Both the position numbers and the translations under genes were made by a program. Below, piece by piece: positions 24,607-33,646 of a stretch of DNA of 64,000 nucleotides (position 1 is the stretch's first letter; the number at the start of each line of letters is the position of its first letter). This DNA comes from Saprospiraceae bacterium (GTDB lineage Bacteria; Bacteroidota; Bacteroidia; Chitinophagales; Saprospiraceae). Under the pieces are notes generated by a model. It had not been told where the DNA came from and did not search any database. It saw only the letters and a program-made list of their open reading frames with translations. Location: NCBI GenBank assembly GCA_030729925.1, contig JANQWK010000004.1, forward strand, positions 66,514-130,513, read 5' to 3'.

Positions 24607-25344
24607 ATGGATGTATTACTAAACAACTTTGACGGGCTTTTTCTAGCCAACTTGCAACCTGGCGACTACGTCGGTTTCACTTTCTTCATTGGCTCCATGG
24701 CAATGGCAGCTGCAACGGTCTTCTTCTTTGTTCAGATGTCTCAGGTATCTGGAAAGTGGAAGGATTCCATGCTGGTATCCGGCTTGATTACCTTCATCGC
24801 TGCGGTACACTATTATTACATGCGTGACTTTTGGGCAGAGAACCAAATGTCTCCAACGGAGTTCCGTTACATTGACTGGATTTTGACAGTACCTCTAATG
24901 TGTGTGGAATTCTATTTGATTCTACGTGCATTCGGTGCAAAAGCCAGCTTGTTGTGGAAAATGATTTTCTACTCCTTGTTGATGTTGGTGGCTGGTTACC
25001 TGGGTGAGACGGTCTTCCGTGACCAATCTCCACTATGGGGCTTCATTTCAACCATCGGTTATGTGATGATTGCTTATGAGGTTTGGTTTGGTTCTGCCAA
25101 GCAGTTGGCAAGTGGTTCAAACGACCCAGTATTGCAGAAAGCTTTCAGCACTTTGGGTTGGTTCATTTTCGCAGGTTGGGCGATCTACCCAATCGGTTAT
25201 ATGACCATTGAAACAGGCTGGTTGGCTGGTATGATTCCTGGCAATGCTATGGACATCATCTACAACATTGGTGACGCGGTGAACAAAATTGGTTTTGGTC
25301 TGGTGATCTACACACTGGCTATTTCCAAAACACAGCACGCTTAA
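24607..25344 (+). CDS. Proteorhodopsin, light-driven proton pump
   Basis: A seven-helix retinal protein of 245 residues. Helix C carries FRYIDWILTVPLMCVEF, that is the D-T-E triad (D90, T94, E101) of outward proton pumps; the tuning position is Met98, as in green-absorbing forms. His68 (AAVHYYY) is the usual partner of the counter-ion and Lys227 (DAVNKIGFG) binds retinal. ATG 24607 is chosen; an in-frame TTG at 24568 would add an unlikely polar leader. All four arginines are CGT and many other codons are those of rpsP, unlike crtY and blh, so it is adapted for high expression. A strong terminator follows. Confidence 0.95.
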   Translation: MDVLLNNFDGLFLANLQPGDYVGFTFFIGSMAMAAATVFFFVQMSQVSGKWKDSMLVSGLITFIAAVHYYYMRDFWAENQMSPTEFRYIDWILTVPLMCVEFYLILRAFGAKASLLWKMIFYSLLMLVAGYLGETVFRDQSPLWGFISTIGYVMIAYEVWFGSAKQLASGSNDPVLQKAFSTLGWFIFAGWAIYPIGYMTIETGWLAGMIPGNAMDIIYNIGDAVNKIGFGLVIYTLAISKTQHA

Positions 25345-25379
25345 TCCATTCATGCTGTTTTTTTGAATAGTTTACTTTC

Positions 25380-25417
25380 GAGGCTCCGGTGTAATCACCG
25401 GAGCCTCGTTCGTTTTT
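25380..25417 (+). terminator. Terminator after the rhodopsin gene
   Basis: GAGGCTCCGGTG (25380-25391) pairs perfectly over 12 bp with CACCGGAGCCTC (25396-25407) across a TAAT loop, followed by GTTCGTTTTT. Confidence 0.92.
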
Positions 25418-25517
25418 ATATATTAAATTTGTGCTTCTTGAAGAGTAGGGGCTTTTGATCCGGCAAATTCCTTGTATATTGGGTCATATTTGCAGTTTTG
25501 CACCAAAACGCTCCCTC

Positions 25518-26363
25518 ATGAAAATATTGTTTCCCACCGATTTTTCAGCAGCAGCCCATCATGCTTTTATCTATGCCTTGCAGGTCGCAGACAAATGGAA
25601 TGCCTCGATCGTGTTGCTACACGTGTATCAGTTGCCAACGATAGCAGGTACGGGTTTGGCACCTGAGCTGGAGCAGTTTTACAGATCCATTGACGACTTT
25701 CAGTTTAAAAATTACCAGGATGAAATTCCGGTTCTGAAGAAGATTGCTTCGGAGGCGGGGTTCGACTACATTCAGATAAGTCATGTGCTGTTGGAAGGTC
25801 CTACGGTGGACTCTATCCTGGAGTTGGTCAAGAAAGACGGGTTGGATATGATTGTCATGGGGACGACCGGGGCGAGTGGATTAAAAGAAGTAGTGCTGGG
25901 GTCGGTAGCGGGTGAGGTATTGGAGCATGCTTCCTGTCCGGTGTTGGTGGTTCCGCAAAAAGCGGTCTTTGACGGGAATATTGACCAGATTGCTTTCACT
26001 ACTAACTTCACGGAGGACGAGGCTAAGGCATTGGAAGAAACGATTGCATTTGCGGCTCCTTTTGGCGCACATGTACATTGCATCAATATTGACACTGCTC
26101 ACATTGCGAAATACACCAGCAGGTCGGAGGTTTGGTTGCAGCAGTTTAGCGATGCTTCCGGGCTGTCGGTGGACATCCTGGATCGTCCGGATATCATACA
26201 GGGTATTGCGGAGTATATAGATGCCCATGCCATTGACATCATCAGTATGGTCAGCCACGAGCGCAACTTTTTCCAGGAATTGTTTAATTACAGTCGGGCT
26301 AAGATGCTGTCTTATCACACGAAGGTACCGATTCTTGTTTTTCCGGAAAAAATCCTGGAATAA
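25518..26363 (+). CDS. Universal stress protein, tandem UspA domains
   Basis: A cytosolic 281-residue protein with two UspA domains. The first (1-145) starts MKILFPTDFSAAAHHA and ends with the ATP-binding G-x2-G-x9-GS loop in VMGTTGASGLKEVVLGSVAG followed by CPVLVVP. The second (about 155-281) is more degenerate and lacks that loop (SMVSHERNFFQELFNYS). ATG 25518 is used. It stands downstream of the rhodopsin terminator with its own likely promoter (CATATTTG near 25485). Its role is probably stress or energy-state response. Confidence 0.9.
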   Translation: MKILFPTDFSAAAHHAFIYALQVADKWNASIVLLHVYQLPTIAGTGLAPELEQFYRSIDDFQFKNYQDEIPVLKKIASEAGFDYIQISHVLLEGPTVDSILELVKKDGLDMIVMGTTGASGLKEVVLGSVAGEVLEHASCPVLVVPQKAVFDGNIDQIAFTTNFTEDEAKALEETIAFAAPFGAHVHCINIDTAHIAKYTSRSEVWLQQFSDASGLSVDILDRPDIIQGIAEYIDAHAIDIISMVSHERNFFQELFNYSRAKMLSYHTKVPILVFPEKILE

Positions 26364-26365
26364 CC

Positions 26366-27505
26366 CTACCATTCATAGATTTTGCACATCTCTATAGGTT
26401 GTCCGTCGAGTCCGAGATAGCCTTTCATGCAGTCTGCTGTCATGCAGGAATGTATGGGGAGTATGCCGACCAGGTCTCCAACTTGTAGCTGTTGTAGCAG
26501 CTGGGCATCTGCCTGAATGACCCCATGTTCCTGGGAGAGCGAAACGACCTGAATGGGGGTATCCGGCAACTGCCAGGTTCCATCTGCTTGTAAAAAAACC
26601 ATTTCCCCGAAAGAGGTTTTTCCGTCAGGAAGGGTATAGCGATCTTTAGAAAAGTGGACACCTCCCCCATAAACCACGATTTGGTTGCGGGAGCTGTAGC
26701 TGGCGATCACGGGGCAAGCCATGGCAACTGCAATTTGGGATTTAGAGCAGGAGCCGATATGGTGTTGGGTAAGATCATAGAATACGAAATTTCCGGGTCT
26801 GATCTCGGTTGCACCGGGAAAATGATGGGCTGTGCTACAGGTGGGGGTATCGCCCAGCGAGGCGGTCATATCGGGGAAGCGATGCTGGTAGCGGTCCACC
26901 AACTGCTGGAACAGGTCGGTGCTTTGATGATGGATATCCATGATAGCCGCTGGGCTATTGGCATGATAGCTGTGTCCGGCATGAGACAACAGCCCCTTAA
27001 AGCGCAGGAAGGAGCTCGTTTCCATAAACCCGATCATGGCATCCAGGGTATCTGTCTGATGACTTTCCAGTCCCGTTCTGTGATAACCGGGATCTATCTC
27101 GATCATGATTTCAACCGGTTCGTTCAGGTTTTTTTCCAGGAACTGGAGTGAAGCCAGGCTCTCTGCGGTGAGTTGCAGCCGGATCTTACCTGCCAGTTCC
27201 CTGATCAGACCTATTTCTCTCAGGTTAACAGGTACGGCCACCGTAATATCTGTCCATTGATCGCTGGCAAAATAAGCAGCCATCCGCAGCGACGACACGG
27301 CTATGCGATCCACTCCGAAACCCCGGAACCAGCGACCTATCTCTTTAGACTGATGCGTTTTGAAATGCGGACGCAAGTGTACCCCCGCAGATGCTGCCCG
27401 TTGCACCATCGAGCGGATGTTGGTCAAACACTTATTTTTGTCCAGTAAAAGCGTGGGCTTGTCAATCTTGTCCAACAGCATAGCATTGTTCGTTTTAAGC
27501 TGCAC
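26366..27505 (-). CDS. D-threonine aldolase/D-serine dehydratase-like PLP enzyme
   Basis: A fold-type III PLP enzyme (alanine racemase N-terminal domain) of 379 residues acting on D-hydroxy amino acids. The Schiff-base lysine lies in HLRPHFKTHQSKEIG. The metal-binding C-terminal part typical of the DSD1/D-TA group is visible as SQEHGVIQ and ILPIHSCMTADCMKG. Further landmarks are PTLLLDKNKCLTNI, EIDPGYHRTGLE and GDTPTCS. The exact reaction (aldolase or dehydratase) cannot be told. The start may also be the ATG at 27481. It is convergent with the stress protein and leaves 2 bp between stops. Confidence 0.86.
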   Translation of the reverse strand: MQLKTNNAMLLDKIDKPTLLLDKNKCLTNIRSMVQRAASAGVHLRPHFKTHQSKEIGRWFRGFGVDRIAVSSLRMAAYFASDQWTDITVAVPVNLREIGLIRELAGKIRLQLTAESLASLQFLEKNLNEPVEIMIEIDPGYHRTGLESHQTDTLDAMIGFMETSSFLRFKGLLSHAGHSYHANSPAAIMDIHHQSTDLFQQLVDRYQHRFPDMTASLGDTPTCSTAHHFPGATEIRPGNFVFYDLTQHHIGSCSKSQIAVAMACPVIASYSSRNQIVVYGGGVHFSKDRYTLPDGKTSFGEMVFLQADGTWQLPDTPIQVVSLSQEHGVIQADAQLLQQLQVGDLVGILPIHSCMTADCMKGYLGLDGQPIEMCKIYEW

Positions 27506-27621
27506 ATATATACGGCTTTTTTGTATTTGTCAGATAAAAAAACTTGCAGCTATACAATTAGTTGTTATCTTTAAAGATAAATTTGCCGTAAATATATTTT
27601 TAACTGGGTAAACACTTGCCC

Positions 27622-27945
27622 ATGAACACGTGGAACACTATAACAAGACTTGATTACCGCAAGGTAAGTAAAGCTCAGGCTATGCTAGAGCTCATCTGTG
27701 ATGAACCCAACATTCCAATTCTGGAATCGCTGCGTATTAGCGGAGAATCTTCTGTAACGGATCTGATTGTGCACACCCGGTTGAGTAAAAACGACTTAGA
27801 GGATCGTTTATCGGTACTTACGGGTATGTTGCTTGTATTGGAGCGCAAGGATGGTTCGGGCAAGCGGCATTACAGGCTCAATGAATCGTATCTAAACAAG
27901 ATTGCGGGCATTGTAGGCATGTTTGGCACTCCACAGGTGGTGTAG
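27622..27945 (+). CDS. Small winged-helix regulator-like protein
   Basis: A 107-residue protein of the general ArsR-like winged-helix type: NIPILESLRISGESSVTDLIVHTRLSKNDLEDRLSVL reads as helices of a helix-turn-helix, and VLERKDGSGKRHYRLNESYL as the wing. There are no cysteine metal sites, so a classical ArsR metal sensor is unlikely. Start ATG 27622 is preferred over the TTG two codons upstream; an exact TAAATTTG (27578-27585) lies 36 bp before it. Divergent from the PLP enzyme gene, which may be its target. Confidence 0.65.
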   Translation: MNTWNTITRLDYRKVSKAQAMLELICDEPNIPILESLRISGESSVTDLIVHTRLSKNDLEDRLSVLTGMLLVLERKDGSGKRHYRLNESYLNKIAGIVGMFGTPQVV

Positions 27946-27989
27946 GGGGCTTGAAGCACCCCTACTGATACTTTTTGGATATGCAGGGC

Positions 27990-28736
27990 TTAATCGTACA
28001 GGCCTCCGCAGATGCTAATGGTCTGTCCGGTGATATAGGACGACTGGTCTGATCCTAAGAACACACAGAGGTCGGCCACCTCTTCGGCGCTTCCGAGCCG
28101 GTTGAGGGGTATATTTTTCAGGTAAGCTTCTTTTACTTTTTCATCGAGTTTTTCGGTCATATCGGTTTCGATAAAGCCGGGTGCGATAGCATTGCAGCGA
28201 ACATTTCGGGATCCTGCTTCTTTGGCCAATGATTTGGTGAATCCGAAGATTCCGGCTTTGGAGGCGGCATAGTTGGCTTGTCCGGGATTGCCGGTAAGGC
28301 CTACGATAGAACTGATATTGATAATGGATCCGGATCGCGCTTTGAGCATTGCCTTGAGGGCGTGTTTGCTGAGGTTGAATACGGACTTGAGGTTGGTGTT
28401 GAGTACTTCGTCCCACATCGCTTCGGTCATTCGGAGGAGGAGGGTATCCCGTGTGACGCCGGCATTATTGATGACGACATCTATTTTGCCGAAATCCTGG
28501 AGTACCTCCGTGATCAGCTGTTCGGCGGCGGCATAGGAGCTGGCATCTGACTTATAGCCTTTTACGGGGGTATCGGGGGTAGAAAGTTCTGTGGCGAGTG
28601 CATTGGCTACTGCCTCAGAGGAATGGTAGGTAAAAGCGACAGCGGCGCCTTCTGCCACATATTTTCTGACGATAGCCTGACCAATTCCTCTGGAGCCTCC
28701 TGTAATGAGGGCTACTTTACCTTTTAGAAGATCCAT
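27990..28736 (-). CDS. fabG: 3-oxoacyl-[ACP] reductase
   Basis: A short-chain dehydrogenase of 248 residues that reduces 3-oxoacyl-ACP with NADPH in fatty acid synthesis. The cofactor loop TGGSRGIGQAIV, NNAGVTRD, active-site Ser in INISSIVGLTGNPGQANYAASKAG with YxxxK, the NVRCNAIAPGFIETDM segment and GSAEEVADLCVFLGSD all match FabG. It is transcribed in the same direction as uvrA but separated from it by 64 bp. Confidence 0.94.
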   Translation of the reverse strand: MDLLKGKVALITGGSRGIGQAIVRKYVAEGAAVAFTYHSSEAVANALATELSTPDTPVKGYKSDASSYAAAEQLITEVLQDFGKIDVVINNAGVTRDTLLLRMTEAMWDEVLNTNLKSVFNLSKHALKAMLKARSGSIINISSIVGLTGNPGQANYAASKAGIFGFTKSLAKEAGSRNVRCNAIAPGFIETDMTEKLDEKVKEAYLKNIPLNRLGSAEEVADLCVFLGSDQSSYITGQTISICGGLYD

Positions 28737-28800
28737 TGATTTGCGTATTTAATTGCTAATTAATACGCGAAGGTAAATATTTCCCTGTTTTTGCCGGGCA

Positions 28801-31647
28801 TTACCGGAGTTTTTCCCTTAGGAAATTGGCGGTAGGGGACGTTGCGGAGGCGATCATTTGTTCGGGAGTGCCTTGGAAGAGCAGGTAACCTCCTTTTTCG
28901 CCCCCTTCGGGCCCCAGATCGAGGATCCAGTCGGCCGACTTGATCACCTCCAGGTTATGTTCCACCACCAGTACGGTATGTCCTCTGTCCACGAGTGCCT
29001 GCAGCGCGTCCAGCAATTTCTGGATATCGTGAAAATGCAGGCCTGTGGTAGGTTCGTCGAAAATGAAGAAGATGGGTTGCTGACTATGTTCCTTTGCCAG
29101 GAAGGAAGCCAGTTTGACCCGTTGGGCTTCACCGCCGGAGAGGGTATTGGACGACTGTCCGAGTTTGACATAGCCGAGTCCAACATCCAGCAGGGGTTTC
29201 AGTTTTTGGGTAATTTCTCGTTCATCGCCAAAAAAAGAAAGGGCTTCTTCGATGCTGAGTTGGAGGATTTCGTGGATATTCAAATTATTATAGCGCACTT
29301 CGAGAATCTCTTGTTTGAAGCGTTTGCCTTTACAATCTTCGCATTCTAGGCGAACATCGGCGAGGAATTGCATTTCCACGATTTGTTCTCCTTCCCCTTT
29401 GCAGGTTTCGCAGCGACCTCCTTCCACATTAAACGAAAAATGTCCGGGTTTAAAGCCTTTGATTTTGGACAATTGTTGATTGGCCATGAGATTGCGTATG
29501 GCATCATAGGCTTTGACATACGTAACCGGGTTGGATCGGGACGATTTTCCGATAGGATTTTGGTTGATCAGTTCTATTTGTTTGATGGCCTTCAGGTCGC
29601 CTTCCAGTGCGGCATAGGCTCCCGGGGCAGGTGCGGAAGTATCGTCGAGCAGGCCGAGCAGTGCGGGGTAGAGAATTTGTTTGACGAGTGTCGTTTTCCC
29701 TGAGCCGGACACTCCGCTCACCACACACAGCGTTTGGAGGGGTATTTGGGCATCAAAGGATTTGAGGTTATGCTGGGCAGCACCTTTGATCCAGATAGCC
29801 TTTTTAACGGGACGGCGGTGCAGGGGTACGGGGATTTGCATCTTTCCGTTCATGTATTGGGTGGTCAGACTGCTGCTCGCTGCGGAAAAAATTTCCCGAT
29901 AGGGGCCGCTAAAAACCACCTCTCCTCCGTGTACCCCTGCTCCGGGGCCGATATCAATCAGGTAATCTGCGCTTCGGATGATATCTTCCTCATGTTCTAC
30001 CACGATTACGGTATTTCCGAGATCTCTCAGGGCGTACAGTACTTTTACCAATCGGCTGGTGTCGCGGGGATGTAGGCCTATGCTGGGTTCATCGAGGATA
30101 TACATGGAACTGGTCAGGTTACTGCCCAGGGTACGGGTAAGGTTGATCCGTTGGGTTTCCCCGCCACTCAGGGTAGCGGAAAGTCGGTTGAGGGTCAGGT
30201 ATTCCAGTCCGAGGTTCACCATAAAGCCGAGTCGGTTGGTGATTTCTAGTATTAGTCGCTTTCCGATGTGGGCATCGTGTTCGGGCAGGGAAAGTTGTTG
30301 AAAAAAAGCCAGCAAATCTCCGGCATTCATCTCTACCAGTTGATCAATAGCATGGTCTGCAACTTTAACGTACCGGGCCTCCGGTCTCAGTCGCCCTCCT
30401 TCGCAGGTGGGACAGGTAGTCCTGCCGCGGTACCTTGCCAGCATCACGCGGTTTTGGATTTTGTAGGTTTTTTCTTCCAGTTCCTGGAAAAAACCGTAGA
30501 TACTCAGGCCGTTTTTGGCGCCATGCCAGAGCAATTTTTTTTGAGCCTTACTTAGTTCTCGGTAGGGGGTATGAACCGGAAAATCCAGGGTATGTGCGGA
30601 TTCCAGGAAAGCCTGCAACCATTCGCCGTATTTTTCGCCTCGCCAGGGTGCCACGGCACCTTCATATACAGAGAGCGACTTATTGGGGATCACTTTGTCT
30701 TCATCTATCCCCATGACCTGACTGAATCCCTCGCATTGGGGGCAGGCGCCGTACGGATTGTTGAAATTAAACAACTGGGGAGTCGGTTCGAGGAAAGTCA
30801 GTCCATCGAGTTCAAACCTATTGTTGAAGCTCACCTTGTTTTGTCCCGGCACCTGTATCACGCAATCGCCCTCGCCTTCCTGGAACGCCGTTTGGACGGA
30901 ATCGGCAATCCGTCGGATATTATCGGTATCGTGGGTCAGGGCAAAGCGGTCAATCAGGATAAACAGGGTGTCGGTGGGAAGTTCGCCTATGTTTTTCTGC
31001 AACAAATCCGGAAAACTCGCTGTAAAATCCTCTATCCGCCACAGTTCATCCTGAAAAACGATCCTGGGATATCCCTTTTGCATCAGCAAATCCAGTTCTT
31101 TATCCAGTTTGCGGTCCTTGTATTTGAGGGGCAGCGGAGCCAGCAACTGGATGCGGGTACTTTCATCCAGGGAAAGCAAAAAATCCACCACATCGGTCAC
31201 TTCATGCTTTTTGACCAGCTCCCCGGAAACAGGGGAATAGGTTTTTCCGATGCGGGCAAACAACAATCGGAGGAAATCGTAAATCTCCGTAAGGGTTCCT
31301 ACCGTAGATCGGGCATTCCGGGTACTCACTTTCTGTTCTATCGCAATAGCAGGGGCAATACCTTTGATAAAGTCCACCTCCGGCTTTTTCATACGGCCCA
31401 AAAACTGTCGCGCATAAGAAGAGAGACTCTCCACGTACCTGCGTTGCCCTTCGGCATAGAGCGTATCAATCGTCAACGAAGACTTGCCGGATCCGGACAA
31501 ACCCGTAACCACCACCAATTTGTTTTTTGGGATAAACAAGTCAATATTCTTCAAATTATTGGCGCGTGCCCCTTTGATAAAAATACCTCGCCGAAGGTCG
31601 TTTTTGTCGAGGTGCTCCATCTTACTGATCAGTTCCGCTTTCTTCAT
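28801..31647 (-). CDS. uvrA: UvrABC system protein A
   Basis: The damage-recognition ATPase of nucleotide excision repair, 948 residues. Two ABC ATPase modules are present: GLSGSGKSSLTIDTLYAEGQ near residue 50 and GVSGSGKTTLVKQIL near 640, with signatures LSGGETQRINL and LSGGEAQRVKLA. The zinc modules show CPQCEG, CPTCEGGRLRPEA and CETCKGEGEQ/CEDCKGKRF. Length is normal. A -7 element lies upstream at 31697-31704. A 5' extension of about 20 residues before GIFIKGARANNLKNID is present. Confidence 0.97.
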   Translation of the reverse strand: MKKAELISKMEHLDKNDLRRGIFIKGARANNLKNIDLFIPKNKLVVVTGLSGSGKSSLTIDTLYAEGQRRYVESLSSYARQFLGRMKKPEVDFIKGIAPAIAIEQKVSTRNARSTVGTLTEIYDFLRLLFARIGKTYSPVSGELVKKHEVTDVVDFLLSLDESTRIQLLAPLPLKYKDRKLDKELDLLMQKGYPRIVFQDELWRIEDFTASFPDLLQKNIGELPTDTLFILIDRFALTHDTDNIRRIADSVQTAFQEGEGDCVIQVPGQNKVSFNNRFELDGLTFLEPTPQLFNFNNPYGACPQCEGFSQVMGIDEDKVIPNKSLSVYEGAVAPWRGEKYGEWLQAFLESAHTLDFPVHTPYRELSKAQKKLLWHGAKNGLSIYGFFQELEEKTYKIQNRVMLARYRGRTTCPTCEGGRLRPEARYVKVADHAIDQLVEMNAGDLLAFFQQLSLPEHDAHIGKRLILEITNRLGFMVNLGLEYLTLNRLSATLSGGETQRINLTRTLGSNLTSSMYILDEPSIGLHPRDTSRLVKVLYALRDLGNTVIVVEHEEDIIRSADYLIDIGPGAGVHGGEVVFSGPYREIFSAASSSLTTQYMNGKMQIPVPLHRRPVKKAIWIKGAAQHNLKSFDAQIPLQTLCVVSGVSGSGKTTLVKQILYPALLGLLDDTSAPAPGAYAALEGDLKAIKQIELINQNPIGKSSRSNPVTYVKAYDAIRNLMANQQLSKIKGFKPGHFSFNVEGGRCETCKGEGEQIVEMQFLADVRLECEDCKGKRFKQEILEVRYNNLNIHEILQLSIEEALSFFGDEREITQKLKPLLDVGLGYVKLGQSSNTLSGGEAQRVKLASFLAKEHSQQPIFFIFDEPTTGLHFHDIQKLLDALQALVDRGHTVLVVEHNLEVIKSADWILDLGPEGGEKGGYLLFQGTPEQMIASATSPTANFLREKLR

Positions 31648-31696
31648 GGACTTGGTTTCTGGCCGTTGCGATAATTCACAGGTTTCAACACGGATG

Positions 31697-31704
31697 CAAA
31701 ACTA
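31697..31704 (-). promoter_or_regulatory. -7 element before uvrA
   Basis: On the minus strand this is TAGTTTTG, an exact TAnnTTTG, 49 bp before the uvrA start. The best -33 TTG is only 16 bp away, so the assignment is tentative. I recognise no LexA box. Confidence 0.4.
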
Positions 31705-31799
31705 TGGTTTAAATTACAACCAAAAGAAGCCCCGGGCTACAATATTTGAAATAGGCCAGGAGCTATCTCAAAAACAATTTCGAGGCAGCTTCCAGCCTT

Positions 31800-31950
31800 G
31801 CGGTTGGTGAAACTGGCCGAATTTAGGTGAAAAAATATGTCAAAATATTGATTTTCAAATATTTAAACTAAGGTGCAAGGCACCTTAAAGTGCCTTGCAC
31901 CTTACTCACCCTTATTAATACCACTAACCGCTGAAAAGTAACCCTTCTGA
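31800..31950 (-). repeat. Dispersed intergenic palindromic repeat, copy 2
   Basis: The hairpin core is AAGGTGCAAGGCAC (31870-31883), CTTAAA, GTGCCTTGCACCTT (31890-31903), with ACCCTTATTAAT (31908-31919) beside it. Read on the minus strand this is the same order as copy 1 (35-195). G/C exchanges between the two copies occur in pairs that preserve base pairing in the stem. The flanks also share GGTTAC and AAATTCGGCCA. The rest of the uvrA-sigma factor gap shows no gene. Confidence 0.6.
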
Positions 31951-32084
31951 AGGGGGTTTTTGTGATTTTTTTCCCGGAGGGAATACCCGCTTATCAGGGC
32001 TGAATATTTGCCCTGTAGAGGGGGTATAAATCATAAAATTTTCAAAAAAAAGGAAAAAAATTAGGCTGGTAAAAAATTAGATCC

Positions 32085-32092
32085 TATTTTTG
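32085..32092 (+). promoter_or_regulatory. -7 element of the ECF sigma gene
   Basis: An exact TATTTTTG, giving a leader of about 105 nt before the sigma gene. The -33 position holds TTA instead of TTG. Confidence 0.4.
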
Positions 32093-32204
32093 ACTCATTC
32101 ATAAATCGTTCACCAAATACTAATCTATCGAAAGTAACTTCTACACTAAATAAAATTTAGACACATTCTATTGTTAATCCCAAGGTGTATCAAATTATTT
32201 AGTT

Positions 32205-32786
32205 ATGCAAGTTACTAACATGAACGACCAAGAATTAATCGCCCTTTATTTGGGTGGAGAAGAAAGAGCATTCGAAGAACTGCTCAACCGTCATCAGCAA
32301 AAAATCTACACTTCCATTTATTTGTTTGTCAAAGAACAGAGTCTTGCTGAAGATATCTTTCAGGAAGTATTCATCAAAATCATTGATACCCTGAGAAAGG
32401 GCAAGTACAACCACGAGGGTAAGTTTCTGCAATGGGCGATGCGTATTGCATATAACATGTGTGTGGATCATTTCCGCAGATCGAAGCGCCGGCCTAAGAT
32501 TTCTCCCACGGATACCTTTGACATCTTTGATGTGTTGCAGGTTACGGATGACAATGCCGAGCAGTTTATGATCCGTTCACAGACGCACGACAAGATCCGC
32601 AGTTTGGTTGACCTGCTTCCACCGGAGCAGCGGGAGGTGGTTATTTTGCGCCACTATGCGGATATGAGTTTCAAGGAGATTGCCAAGTTGACCCGTGTCA
32701 GCATCAATACAGCACTGGGTCGGATGCGTTATGCGCTGATCAACATCCGAAAGATGGTGGAGGAGAAAGAGGTGGTTTTGCACTAA
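32205..32786 (+). CDS. ECF-type RNA polymerase sigma factor
   Basis: A 193-residue sigma-70 family factor with only regions 2 and 4. Region 2 has EERAFEELLNRHQQKIYTSI, AEDIFQEVFIKII and the region 2.3/2.4 stretch FLQWAMRIAYNMCVDHFRRSKR. Region 4 has LLPPEQREVVILRHYADMSFKEIAKLTRVSINTALGRMRYAL. No anti-sigma factor or membrane regulator gene is adjacent, so control must be encoded elsewhere or be transcriptional. The start could be ATG 32205 or 32220. A terminator shared with yidD follows. Confidence 0.92.
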   Translation: MQVTNMNDQELIALYLGGEERAFEELLNRHQQKIYTSIYLFVKEQSLAEDIFQEVFIKIIDTLRKGKYNHEGKFLQWAMRIAYNMCVDHFRRSKRRPKISPTDTFDIFDVLQVTDDNAEQFMIRSQTHDKIRSLVDLLPPEQREVVILRHYADMSFKEIAKLTRVSINTALGRMRYALINIRKMVEEKEVVLH

Positions 32787-32816
32787 TCGCGCAAACGCGT
32801 TGGGGCTGAAAAGCGC

Positions 32817-32860
32817 AACCCGTAACAAATGCTCGTGTATTTGCTACGGGTTTTGTTTTT
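32817..32860 (+). terminator. Terminator between sigma gene and yidD
   Basis: AACCCGTA (32817-32824) pairs with TACGGGTT (32845-32852), extended by CAAAT/ATTTG after one mismatch, and is followed by TTTGTTTTTT. It overlaps the yidD stop codon. Confidence 0.75.
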
Positions 32861-33092
32861 TAGAATTTTTGGGTACGGGATCGTATCCATGTCCGCCCCA
32901 GGGGTGGCAGCTGCCTATGCGTTTAAGCCCAAGCCATATTCCTTTGAGCACGCCCCATTCTTCGATTGCCCCGACCATGTAGTGCGAGCAGGTGGGTTGA
33001 TAGCGGCATTTGTTGGCGCCCAGTACGGGTGAAATGGCCATTTGGTAGAACCGGATGGGGAGGATGACGATAAATTTTAGGAATTTTTGCAT
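32844..33092 (-). CDS. yidD: Membrane protein insertion efficiency factor YidD
   Basis: A small (82 aa) membrane-associated protein that helps YidC-dependent insertion of inner-membrane proteins. It matches the family closely: [24 protein letters not shown] with the conserved cysteines, then [28 protein letters not shown]. The ATG at 33092 is clear by homology. It lies 7 nt after the DUF6702 gene in a three-gene operon. Normal partners rnpA/yidC are not nearby, which is usual in this phylum. Confidence 0.93.
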   Translation of the reverse strand: MQKFLKFIVILPIRFYQMAISPVLGANKCRYQPTCSHYMVGAIEEWGVLKGIWLGLKRIGSCHPWGGHGYDPVPKNSKKQNP

Positions 33093-33099
33093 GTGGGAA

Positions 33100-33633
33100 T
33101 CAATTAAACTGTAAAGCTTCGCTGTTGGGGTTGTCTTTTTCCAGGATAAAATAGCCTTTGCGCTGCCCTGGGCCAACGACGCTGATAAGGTTCTTTTGGT
33201 CTGCAAAAGTTTCTGTGAGGATGCTGTTTTTCACCTGAAGGGAGCGGAGGTTTGAAATGGCCGGCACCTCGATATAGCACCACAGGGAAAGCGGATCTTC
33301 ACCGGGTTCTTTGCCCAGAAAAGTATGTTCTACTTTTTGACCGTTTACGGTCAGGACAAAATGTTCTGCCAGATAGGCACGCAGATAGGTTTCCGCTTGG
33401 GGGTCTTCTTTGGGAGTCCCGATTTGGAGGTTATCCTGTCCTTTAAGCCGCAGCGCATCTTCGAGGTCATCTATAAACAAGTGCATGCTGATCTGGAGCG
33501 CCTGTTCGGAGCTGTTGTACTCAATGAGACACTTGCTGAGGTGGAACTCGTGGTCGGCACCCGTGTTGCCGGTAAGGGGAAGTGCGGTCAGGAGCAGTAG
33601 CCCCAGTATTTTGTGTGCGATGGTCATGGTCAT
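33100..33633 (-). CDS. DUF6702 family exported protein
   Basis: A 177-residue protein with an N-terminal signal peptide (about 1-26, [10 protein letters not shown]). The mature part starts [22 protein letters not shown] and ends near [18 protein letters not shown], a pattern found widely in Bacteroidota next to HupE/UreJ genes. The function is unknown; it may assist a metal-related transporter. Overlapping transcription with hupE (13-nt gap) and yidD (7-nt gap) indicates an operon. Confidence 0.82.
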   Translation of the reverse strand: MTMTIAHKILGLLLLTALPLTGNTGADHEFHLSKCLIEYNSSEQALQISMHLFIDDLEDALRLKGQDNLQIGTPKEDPQAETYLRAYLAEHFVLTVNGQKVEHTFLGKEPGEDPLSLWCYIEVPAISNLRSLQVKNSILTETFADQKNLISVVGPGQRKGYFILEKDNPNSEALQFN

Positions 33634-33646
33634 GTGTTTTTTGGGG

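Noticed and set aside
25380..25407. Perfect 12-bp dyad as a possible regulatory or mobile repeat
   Set aside because: Its position directly after the rhodopsin gene and the following T-rich tract fit a simple terminator.
30571..31674. 367-codon plus-strand reading frame opposite uvrA
   Set aside because: uvrA on the other strand is certain; the frame shows no family resemblance.
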